A DNA stretch of 64,000 nucleotides from Utricularia gibba. Its lineage: Eukaryota > Streptophyta > Magnoliopsida > Lamiales > Lentibulariaceae. The position numbers were made by a program, and so were the translations under genes. Shown piece after piece: positions 21,267-31,417 of the stretch; positions within the stretch are counted from its first letter, which is position 1; every line of letters begins with the position of its first letter. Location of the stretch: contig NEEC01000011.1 of assembly GCA_002189035.1 (NCBI GenBank), positions 3,162,001 to 3,226,000 of the forward strand, read 5' to 3'. The notes beneath the pieces are model-generated. The model was not told the DNA's origin. It did not search any database and worked only from the letters and a program-made list of their open reading frames with translations.

Positions 21267-24013
21267 CTAGATAACCATTTGGTTGGCATCCAGGGCCTTG
21301 TGGGGTTTCATATTTTCAATCTGCTCTGCAACTTTTACTGCTTCCTTCCACCAGTCTTCTTTGTCGCTGCTCTCTGTTGGAATCTCTTGGACGTTGTTGT
21401 GGATGCTTTGGTCGTCTTCGATCAAGTGTGGAAGGATGTGTTCCGGGAGAGGGCGCAGCGGGGATCGGTAGCCTGTTAGGAGGAGGGAGTAGAAGAACGG
21501 GGATTAGATGGGAACTTGGGAATCAGATGAAACATTGGAGTGTCTCCTCCCACCTCTGCAGTCAGGGTCATGGCACTTCTGATAGTAAGCCATCTTCCGA
21601 AGGTCAATCACGTATATGACTGCAGCAAAGAGTAGCAAGATAGTTAATGCAGCAAAGAGTCATGGGATATTGGTAGCCACATTGCGAGGAGCAGTCTGAT
21701 AACGCACGTACACATATTTAATGTTGGAATGCGCAGAGGGGAAAAGAAAAATTACCATGGTTGCTTTTGTGTTCTCTGCCAATTCTTTCACAGTATCTGT
21801 TTCTGGACATGCTGTAAACCATCACAGCGTCTTCTGAGAACCAGTACCATGCCTTGATTTTGCCTACAGAAAATCAGAATCTGATGAGAGAACGAGTTCA
21901 GGAAGTTGGAAAAATGTTAATGATCCTTCAAATTTGGCATCACCTGAGATGTTTCCAGTTGAGGCGATGGCTTCAACAAACTCATCCAAAGATGGGAATG
22001 GTGATTTTCCATTCGAGTATGTTGGGGCATTACTGGGATCAAACCTTGAAGGACGATAAAGGGGCAGCTTCTGGTTTTTACTTGCTATCTGCAGTGAAAA
22101 TGAATTTGGACTCAGTAATATCGGTCATCGAGGATGAGAGAGGCCACGCCATCAAGAGGATAAATAAGGAGAACAGATAAAGCAAAGTAGGTGGAGAGAT
22201 AAACTGAAGAAAGGCTAAGATACCTCTGTCTCAAAATGGAGTGTTTTCACACAATCCAAATCCATCTTGCAAATTAGAAGCTTCTCGGTGTAATCATCAA
22301 TGTTGCAAATCAAAGAAGCCATAAATACTTCTTCTTCGCTCTGCAGGATGTGAAGAGAACTTGATTATCCAGTTATCCCCGATGCGCATAAGGAATAACT
22401 TTGAAAAAATATTTTGGTCTTTTTTTTTTTCCTTTTGCTCCTTACCATGTTCTTACACTTGAAACGCCCAGTAGGTACAAGAAAGGAGTTTTTCCCAGCT
22501 TTTGAAGAGAAAGGCAATCGAAAGCAACGGTTCCTAGTATACACAGCAGCATCCACAAAAATCTGGCATTGGCCATCAGCTGCACAACTCGGCTCCTTTG
22601 AAATGAACAGCTTTTCCCACTTTCCGTCTCTTTGTCTGTTACTTTGGATACGTGACAAAAGCTGAATAAAATAAAAACATCCCTTAATTAATGACGAGGG
22701 ATCCTAAATCATTGTATATAGGAAGCAACAAATAAACTGTCATCATGAGATGTACCTCAGCAACAAATGCGCCAACGTGTGAGTTGTCTTTGAATGCGAT
22801 CTTCGGTAACCGGATGATAAGATGGCGAGAGAACTTTTCTGCATGGAACAACGTGAGAAAGTTGGTGTTGCAAACTTGAATTCAGGAAAGAGAACAATAG
22901 CGCCACTTGCTACCTTCAGTTGAGGAATCAAGTTCAATGAGATAATCTTCATCCCGGTGGATGTCATATTTTTCATATAATACATCAAACATTATATCAA
23001 TCAGGAGATCCACCATTTCATCCCCATCTCTGCCCGCATTTGCTGCCTTATTGAACTCAAGATCAAAATAGAGATGACATGGAAGTGCCTAGCAGATGGG
23101 GCATCACCCACATGAGAAAACAGTGCCTTCAGTACTTTACACAACAAGCCGCAAACCAAACTCATCCCATCCTTACCAAGGCAAATTACCTCTTGAATCA
23201 CTTCATAGTGACGACGAAACTTAGAGTCCATTTCCTTGTACCTACACAAAACCACCACCGAAATCACAGATATTCAACATCATTGGAAATTGATTCCTTA
23301 AAATCAGAGGAAGTACAACATAGTCTGAAAACGTATTCATCAGAGGGACAAGGATTTGCCTCTGCCAGAATTCCTTATAGTTGGATACAAGGAATCTCCG
23401 CTGACCAGTCATGTGATCTTGGTAGCTAAAAATACGAGCATTTGTGTGCAGCTTCATGAATTTCATTGCTTCCACTTGCTTAGGAAACGTGGACCAAACC
23501 TTCTCTCTGGACAGGCACCATTGTACATTTTCTTACAGAAAATCCTTTCAGCAGAAACCAGTTTCGTTCACATGTGCATGAACTTAACAATGAATTACCG
23601 CAAGTCATGTTGTTGGGCTAAATCGACACGAATTTCCCGAAGCAATCTCAGCAGTCTAGCCGGTCTCTTCGGAGGCACTCCATTAGGAGAACCATAGAAC
23701 ACCCCTGGAGAGAACTTTTCACGAACTCTCGGTTTGATATTCTTAGCGTCAGAACCCGGTGACGCTTCCATCAGCAGCGAAGCACGCTCCTTCAATTTTC
23801 GTTTTTCTGATCTACTCTCCCTCTTAGCAGACACTGAATAACAACAGCCAGATTAGAAGCCGAAAATGTAGACGTTCACGCGCTGAACATGCCGTGTTCG
23901 AACTACGTCTATAAAACCTAGATTAAACTGACGAATAGGGTTAGATCAGCGAGCTTACGCGGCGGAGAGGCCCCGCACTTGAAGCACTGAAACAGGCGAT
24001 CCACATCGTCCAT
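21267..24013 (-). CDS. PRIMPOL: PrimPol DNA primase-polymerase (CCDC111 family)
   Basis: Twelve exons (23959-24013, 23599-23833, 23360-23506, 23190-23241, 22914-23088, 22756-22838, 22446-22661, 22224-22340, 21944-22088, 21756-21863, 21554-21619, 21267-21472) give an intact 534-residue protein aligned end to end with eukaryotic PrimPol. Catalytic metal ligands are present in LYFDLEFNK (exon 5). The DSSTEEKFSRHLI block follows, then FVDAAVYTRNRCFRL with the third catalytic Asp. The UL52-type zinc knuckle keeps C, H, C, C (YCERIGREHK, then QKCHDPDC). PrimPol re-primes stalled forks in nucleus and organelles. Intron 3 appears to start with GC (CAGAG then GCAAAT) rather than GT, a minor but known splice class. 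The plant-type N-terminus begins MDDVDRLFQCFKCG, with an extra CxxC not in the human protein. Confidence 0.94.
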
Positions 24014-24441
24014 GAATAACTCCCCGATTCTCAACTCTCCGGCCGGCAGCAGCGGCGATCGCCTTGATGCTCGTCTAGGTATCCCACAACGCTCCTTTGA
24101 GCGGGAAAGGATGTTAAAATCAGTCCTCCAAACGAAAATAAGACAAAAAATGCGTTTGTAATCTCACCAAGGGCGTATTTGTAATTTCACTAAGGGCATA
24201 TTTGTCATTTCCCAAAAAATTATTATGACAAAATACCAAGGAAAAGTGCATGCACCGCCGGCGCCGGTGAGCTTTCTCGGAGGTAATGCGTGACCGCTCT
24301 TCCCGGGAGGTAGGCCATAAAGCTGGTGGATGACGGGATGCGGTAGGCCTGTTGGCTTCAGGGTGATCTCATTCCAAGCTAACTTCTTCATCTTTTAATA
24401 CCCCATTGCCTGGAGGTCTCTTCTCTTCTCTGTTCCTGGTG
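24014..24441. promoter_or_regulatory. Divergent promoter, PrimPol / DUF21 gene
   Basis: A 428-bp stretch between divergent start codons. It must contain both promoters. No clear TATA box was identified. Confidence 0.4.
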
Positions 24442-26155
24442 ATGGCCGCAAACGATGTTCCATGCTGCGAAACTGCGTTTTGGGTGTATTTATTCATCTG
24501 CGTCGCCTTGGTGCTGTTCGCCGGCCTCATGTCCGGCCTCACTCTGGGGCTCATGTCGCTCAGCCTCGTCGATCTCGAGGTCCTGATCAAGGCTGGCCAC
24601 CCAGACCACAAGAGAAACGCAGGTACCCATCAGTTCTGATGATCAATTTTCCTTCTTGCACATGGAAGTGAGACCGGAATGGTTGCCGGTGGTTGCAGAA
24701 AGGATCCTTCCGATCGTCAGAAACCAGCACTTGCTCCTCTGCACCCTCCTGATATGGAATGCTTTGGCAATGGAAGCTCTTCCTATATTCATAGACGCTC
24801 TCCTCCCTGCTTGGGGTGCTATTCTCGTCTCCGTCACCCTCATCCTTGCCGTCGGAGAGGTACACAAACCTTCACGCCGGAAAACTGTGTAGTTACTAAT
24901 ATTGTCTTGGTCGGCACAGATCATCCCACAAGCCGTTTGCTCCCGTTACGGCCTAAGCATCGGCGCGAGGTTGTCTCCGGTGGTTCGCCTTCTGGTTATG
25001 GTTGCTTTCCCTGTAGCATACCCCATCAGCAAGGTCAGATTCAACATCCCACATCAGCGTTACCCTCCCCGCATGCACATGACTTCCTTTTTCACCGGAA
25101 TGCTCGTCCATAGCTTTTGGATTTGCTGCTAGGGAAGGAACACTCCGTGTTGCTCCGGCGGGCAGAGCTCAAGACACTAGTAAGCATGCACGCGAACGAG
25201 GTTAACAGTATCCATTTTTCAGGAGAGACACTGGTTTACCAGCATTGGTTGATCTTGTTCTGAAACGGCTGGCTCTGTGGTGATCAGGCCGGCAAAGGAG
25301 GGGAACTAACCCACGACGAGACGGTGATCATCTCCGGTGCATTGGACCTCACGGAGAAGACGGCCAAAGACGTCATGACCCCGTTGTCCGATGTCTTCTC
25401 TCTGGATATCAATGCTGAGCTTGATGAGTATGTTCTCACCTTTTCTGTTTATATGGAATGAGGCACTCTCCTGCTTCACTGAGAAGATAGATTACACCTG
25501 CAGGGAGACAGTGAACCTGATACTCAAGAAGGGGCATAGCAGAGTACCGATACACTCCGGCAGCCCCAGCAACATCATCGGCCTCATTCTTGTAAGGGCA
25601 ATGGAGCATCTTATGGGGAACTCCGTTTCTGGTTCTTATTTCTGCTGCAATCACCAGGTGAAGGACCTGATCAAGCATCGTCCTGGACATGGGGCAAGGA
25701 TCAGAAACCTCAGCATAAGAAGAATTCCGAGGTAGAAAAGCTTCTATCATAGGAATACAAGGAGCTTCCAGCTCACTCATTGGTTCACCGTGCAGGTTCA
25801 ATGAAAACCAGCCATTGTACGACATACTTAACCAGTTCCAGAAAGGGCAGAGCCATATGGCTGTTGTGGTCAAGAGCATGCACCCTGCAAACGCCATGAG
25901 CATGAATGCAGGTTCAACCCAGAGTCTTGTTTGGAGCCATGAGGAAGTTCTTGGCATCATAACCATGGAAGATGTACTTGAAGAGCTCCTCCAGGTTCGA
26001 ACTTTTCGTCCCCCATGGAGCTTCTCTTTGGTTTTCAGTTACTGATTTTCATCATATAGGAGCCAATATTTGATGAGACAGATGAACATGTTGGGATTCT
26101 CACAACCAGTAGGCTAAGAAACCAGATAATCCAAATATGGCTCCATGGCTTATAA
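24442..26155 (+). CDS. DUF21 and CBS domain membrane protein (CNNM/CorC-like)
   Basis: Nine phase-consistent exons (24442-24622, 24699-24859, 24920-25033, 25114-25200, 25288-25427, 25504-25591, 25658-25731, 25796-25994, 26060-26155) give 379 residues. The DUF21 region holds about four membrane segments ([69 protein letters not shown]). A tandem CBS pair follows, from [15 protein letters not shown] to [15 protein letters not shown]. The family includes CNNM/CorC magnesium transport regulators; plant members are poorly studied. The protein ends soon after the second CBS motif ([11 protein letters not shown] plus about 20 residues), whereas many plant members carry a longer Ser/Ala-rich tail. 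Either this is a short member or a further intron near 26100 was missed. Confidence 0.9.
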
Positions 26156-26485
26156 AGAAGCAGAATGACTGAACTTTTATAACAGGACAATGGATGGAAT
26201 ACTAGTTCCCCTTTATCCAGAGTCTAAACCACATCCCCTTCTAGACAAGACATTAAGATATATTAAAAAAACAGCAACATTGGTATTCCATAAGCAACGG
26301 AAGTCTAGGGCAACAAATTTTGTTTTTAGGTTGTAGACTGAGAATTCGAAATATGCATTAGAATGTCATAAAAGGGATTCTTCACAGAGAGAAGACACAC
26401 TAACAAGAGACATTTTTTACCCAAATATACAGAGACGTCAAAGAGTCTTCATGTAGTTGGCAGAAAAGTGTGAAAGTTCGTCACC
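26156..26485. other. Convergent 3' region, DUF21 / HSP90
   Basis: This stretch holds the 3' untranslated regions of two convergent genes. Nothing else was recognised. Confidence 0.4.
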
Positions 26486-28729
26486 TCAATCGACTTCCTC
26501 CATTTTGCTCTCTTCATTACCCGCTTCCTCCAACGCAGGCATTTCCTGGTCTTCGGCAGTTTCATCCTCACCAATGCTCAATCCCAGCTTCAACATCCTG
26601 TGAATCCTGGATGCAAACGTGTTTGGATCGTCCAAGCTGAACCCAGAAGTGAGAAGAGCAGTTTCGAAGAGGAGCAAGACTAGATCTTTCACGGATTTGT
26701 CGTTCTTGTCAGCCTCAGCTCTCTTCCTTAGTTCCTCCATGATTCCGTTATCCGGATTGATTTCCATCGTCTTCTTGCTTGACATGTACGAGCTCATGCT
26801 TGAATCCCTCAGTGCTTGGGCTTTCATGATCCGCTCCACGTTCGCCGTCCAACCATATTCGCCGGTTACCAAGCAACATGGAGAGTCGACGATTCTGTCC
26901 GAGATCACTACTTTCTCAACTTTGTCACCAAGGATGTCTTTCATCACCTTGCAGAGGCTCTCAAACGACTTTTCCTTCTCCTCCTTCTTTTTCTTCTCCT
27001 CATCAGTTTCGTCTTCCAATTTCAAGCCTTCTTTTGTAGCGGATACGAGCTTCTTTCCATCGTATTCCTTCAGCTGTCCAACTGCATACTCATCAATCGC
27101 ATCCACCATGTCGTATCCCTTCTTCTTGAGGCGTTCTAAGAAGGGTGAGTTCTCCACTGCCTTCTTGCTCTCACCAGTGATGTAGTAGATATCCTTCTGA
27201 CCCTCCTTCATCCTTGTCACGTAGTCTTTCAAACTCTTCATGTCGTCGCCGCTTTTCGTGGAATGGTATCTGAGCAAATTGGCCAGCTTCGATCTGTTCT
27301 GGCTGTCTTCATGGATACCGAGCTTCAGGTTCTTGGAAAAAGCTTCGTAGAATTTGTTGTAGTCCTCCTTGTTCTCAGCAATTTCAGAGAACATTTCGAT
27401 GCACTTCTTCACGAGATTCTTCCTGATCACCTTGAGAATCTTGTTCTGCTGCAGCATTTCGCGGGAAATGTTGAGAGGCAAATCATCAGAATCCACAACA
27501 CCATTTACAAATCCGAGGTACTCGGGATCAGTTCCTCGCAGTTGTCCATAATGAAGACTCTCCTGACGTAGAGCTTGGTGTTGTTCATCTTTTTCCGGGT
27601 GTCGAACAGATCAAAAGGAGCCCGTTTAGGAACAAAAGGATGGCTTTGAACTCGAGCTGGCCTTCGACAGAGAAATGCTTCACAGCAAGATGATCCTCCC
27701 AATCGTTGGTTAAGCTTTTGTAGAACGAAGCGTATTCGTCCTTGGTGATCTCTTCCGGTTTCCGCAGCCAAATCGGCTTCTGCTTGTTGATGAGTGACCA
27801 TTCGTGAGAAACTTCCTTGATCTTCTTTTTCTTACCCTTCTCCTTCTCTTTGTCCTCATCGATCTCCTCAATTTCACCTTCCTTTTCCTTCACGGGCTCA
27901 TCGTCGCTGATCTCTTTCTCCGTTGCTTTCTCGGTCCACAGATAGATCGGGTAACTGATAAACTCAGAATGCTTCTTCACTAGATCCTTGATCTTCCTCT
28001 TCTCGAGATATTCCAACTGGAAGCACATTCAACAGTCATGAAAGAAGATTCTAACAGCATAAACAAGCGTATTAAAAGAAGGAACCCAAATCACCTGATC
28101 TTCCTTCAAGAAAAGAGTGATTTTGGTTCCCCTGCCAAGCTGCTCGCCATTGGCATCCCTTGTGACGGTGAAGGAACCACCAGCTTGCGACTCCCAGATG
28201 TACTGCTCATCGTCGTTATGCTTGGTGGTCACAATCACCTTCTCAGCAACCAAATATGGAGAGTAAAAACCAACTCCAAACTAACCAATCATGCTCACAT
28301 CCGCACCAGCTTGCAACGCCTCCATGAATTCTTTCGTTCCAGATCTCGCGATAGTCCCCAAGTTGTTCACCAAATCTAACAGCGGTTCAAAACAAATCAC
28401 CAAATCAAAACCCCATAACAACAACAAAGAAAAGCAAACCAATCAAGTAGATATGACTACTCACCTGCTTTGGTCATTCCTATTCCACTATCGATGATCG
28501 TCAGCGTCTTGTTAACCTTATCAGGAACAAGACGGATGAAAAGCTCCGGCTGCGCATCGAGCTTACTCTTATCAGTCAAACTCTCGAACCGAATCTTATC
28601 CAACGCGTCGGACGCATTGCTGATCAATTCACGCAGGAAAATCTCCTTGTTGCTGTAGAACGTGTTGATGATCAAACTCAGAAGCTGGTTGATCTCCGCC
28701 TGAAAAGCAAACGTTTCCGCGTCTGCCAT
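26486..28729 (-). CDS. HSP90: Cytosolic HSP90 with frame breaks and a stop in the ATP lid
   Basis: Three exons (28465-28729, 28095-28375, 26486-28016) encode a cytosolic HSP90 of about 692 residues ending in the TPR-acceptor MEEVD. The N-terminal ATPase domain starts at [15 protein letters not shown]; the charged [10 protein letters not shown] linker, middle domain and C-terminal dimerisation domain follow. As given, the frame is broken three times. TAG replaces the Gln codon of the invariant IGQFGVGFYS at 28281-28283. One base is missing in AAAA at 27634-27637 ([10 protein letters not shown]). One base is missing at 27524 (LIPEYLGF). A nearby YSAYL also reads YSPYL. The two deletions match the window-wide homopolymer pattern and are probably assembly errors; the stop and the Ala-to-Pro change are substitutions and could be real. 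HSP90 is the SGT1 partner in NLR folding. Confidence 0.93.
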
Positions 28730-28830
28730 CGGAATGCACCGCAACAACAAAACCGAGCAACGAATAGAGCAAAATCTTCTCAAGATCCTTCCGAATCGCA
28801 CGCCAAGTGACGCGAAAATCAGCGGCGGGG

Positions 28831-28945
28831 GTGGATATATCAGGGGGAGTTCTAGGAGGTTCCATTGGGAAAGCCTCACAAAGGGCGGTAGAAAATTTGA
28901 GATGAGTTCCAGGAGCTTCCATTGGCCCTGGAATCAAGAACCTTC
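28831..28945 (-). promoter_or_regulatory. HSP90 core promoter: TATA box and heat-shock elements
   Basis: A GATATATC TATA-like element lies at about 28833-28840, roughly 105 bp before the HSP90 ATG. Upstream of it are two near-identical blocks, TTCtaGGAggTTC at 28850-28862 and TTCcaGGAgcTTC at 28907-28919. Each is followed by CCATTGG (a reverse CCAAT box), so the block is a direct repeat about 57 bp apart. A perfect GAAccTTC lies at 28938-28945. Trimeric TTCnnGAAnnTTC is the heat-shock-factor site; here the middle unit is GGA in both copies. HSF-driven, heat-inducible expression is inferred. Confidence 0.6.
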
Positions 28946-29075
28946 GAGGGTTTATATTCATCATTAAAAGAACTCCATGGGCCTTTAGAACAGCCCATGG
29001 ACAAATTGAGCGTACGCATTCCTGGCCATGAACATGATCCTATTTTCAATTTCCTTTTTCTGTTTTCTGAAAAGG

Positions 29076-29083
29076 TATATAAA
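29076..29083 (+). promoter_or_regulatory. TATA box of the glutaminyl cyclase gene
   Basis: TATATAAA stands about 105 bp upstream of the glutaminyl cyclase start codon, within the divergent region shared with HSP90. Confidence 0.5.
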
Positions 29084-29184
29084 ACTTGATTTTTCAAAGC
29101 CACCAACCACCATCCGAACTGTTTTCTCAGAATGACCAGGTCGTCGGCTGACCGACGCCGGCGATGAGATCAGCGTCCTATTAG

Positions 29185-31089
29185 ATGCGTATCAGAGGTC
29201 TGAAGAGGGCGCCTACAAAGAGTTCTTCCAGTTCAAGGACGCCTGATCTCGGCAATAGCGATATGGCGCCATTTGCGCCGTGGCTGCATTCCTTTCGGGC
29301 GATTCTTCCTTTAATGGTTTCCGGTGGTTTTCTTCTATTCCTTGTGCTTTTCGCGAAGGTATCTTTCTGCGAGGAGAGCGTGATTGCGTCGCAGTCGGCT
29401 ATCGGTGAAGTTTATGGCGTCCAAGTTGTGAACGAATTTCCGCATGATCCTCGTGCTTTCACTCAGGTTTTAGTTTTATGCCCTTACACTTGTCCGCCCT
29501 CATCTGGATGTTTTCAAGTTAAAATGAGTGACGGTTACAGGGACTGCTGTATGGTGGAAAGGATACCCTGTACGAATCCACTGGGCTTAATGGGCGTGTA
29601 AGCTTGCTTCCCTTCTGTATCTTGTAAAATTTTGTTTCAATGAAACGCCAAAGCATATGATTCAGCGTCTGAGACCTGTGATTCTTTTCATACCTGAGAT
29701 TGCAGTCATCTGTTCGCAGAGTTGCTCTTCAGACGGGCAAGGTGCGGATGCGTCCAGTTTTGTGCTTTTCCCTGATACATCAACTTAAAGCTAAAATATA
29801 ACTCATATTTGGTCTGGAATGATTGCTCATCTTGGAAGCTGATTTTCCTTGCAATCAGGTGCTTGAGATGCATGAAATGCCAAGAAAGTACTTCGGCGAG
29901 GGTTTGACGCTTATAAAGGACAGGTTCGTTTTGCCCCTGTGCTTGATCCTGCTGCAACATTGACCTAAAGAAAATGCTTTGCTCAGTGGGTTTGTCTAGC
30001 TAACTGAGGATGCACTTTTTCAGGTTGCTTCAGGTCACTTGGCAGACAAAAACTGGCTTTATATATGACCGCAGCAACTTGAGCAATGTTTGTGCTAAAG
30101 CTTTAACAATTATCTTCTTGCTCTTTTCCTTCTCAACATGTTTCCTTTGTTGAACTGAAACTCCACTGGTATCTGCAGATCAGGTCTTTCCAAAATGAAA
30201 TGCAAGACGGATGGGGTTTAGCAACTGATGGGAGGATTTTATTTGGCAGTGACGGCACTTCAACTCTATATCACATTGACCCCCAGTCCTTCAAGGGTTG
30301 GTATCATCTGCAATATATTTGCTTGGGTAATGAGAAGAAACCTGACTTATTTCGTGTTGTGACTTCTGTTCCAGTGTTGAAGAAGTTCACTGTTATGTAC
30401 AATGGGCATCCAGTATACAACTTAAATGAACTTGAATATGTCAATGGCGAAGTTTGGGCAAATACATGGATGGTATGCACCAACTGCCTCATGAATTGCG
30501 ATACACATCTAGAATTGATCGTGTTTTGGCTTGGTAACTTCAAAATACATGTGCACCTTGTCTCCAGACAGATTGCATTGCAAGAATATCGTACAAGGAT
30601 GGTATTGTGCGGGGATGGATCTTCCTACCACAATTGAGGTCCAGTCTTCACCTTGTGCTCTGTAGCATATAAAATTTTTCTGGCTGTTCAACTGTTAACT
30701 CTCTCGAAATCCATTGACAGGGAAAGATTGTTAGCAAATGGACATATGGTACCTTATCCCTCTGGCATGTTATTTTTCATTCTGAGAATGCCACCTGAAG
30801 CTCCTGCTTGATTTTTCAGGGCATCGACGTATTGAACGGCATAGCATGGGATCCGCAACGGAACCGTGTCTTTGGTAATTAGATCTCAATATTTTTTGTG
30901 GATACTCTTTTCACTCTTCTTCTACATCATGATGGAATAGCATGGTCTTTCTTCTTCTTCACTGCAGTCACAGGAAAGCTTTGGCCAAATCTATATGAAA
31001 TCAAGGTGCACCGGGTGAAGAAACCACCCAGGAGTGAGGATATCGAGAGTCTCTGCATGCCCCCACCATTCGATTTCCAAAGATCATAG
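29185..31089 (+). CDS. QC: Glutaminyl-peptide cyclotransferase (plant QC)
   Basis: Eleven exons (29185-29466, 29541-29597, 29706-29741, 29859-29923, 30024-30087, 30179-30296, 30375-30472, 30568-30638, 30721-30748, 30820-30874, 30968-31089) give an intact 331-residue protein. A Lys/Arg- and Ser-rich N-terminus precedes one hydrophobic segment (ILPLMVSGGFLLFLVLFA), which fits a signal anchor or signal peptide. The body is the plant QC beta-propeller, with VVNEFPHDPRAFTQ, GLLYGGKDTLYESTGLNG, DGWGLATDGRILFGSDG, LNELEYVNGEVWAN and DVLNGIAWD. The enzyme converts N-terminal Gln of secretory proteins to pyroglutamate. The earlier ATG at 29164 runs into a stop at once, so 29185 is the start. Confidence 0.94.
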
Positions 31090-31417
31090 CGAAGTCACAT
31101 ATACATCTGTTGTAAATTATCTGCACCCCGAGAAAGGGTTGCCTTGTTTTCCCATTGTTGTCAAAACCCTGTATTGATCACCTTGTACTCGTTATTCCTT
31201 GAGGTCTTATTCAAGTAAAATGTTTCAACTCAGATAATTTACAACAGATAGATAGATTTGCATATTTTTGGAGTAGTTAAATCTAGATATTGATAAATGC
31301 AGAATGAAGATTTAACGCTAACAGAATTGACTGATTCCCAAGTTTTTCTCAATTCAGTTAGCATTCATTATCTGGAACGAACTGAATCCAAAGTATCCGG
31401 ATTCATCTTCATTAGCC

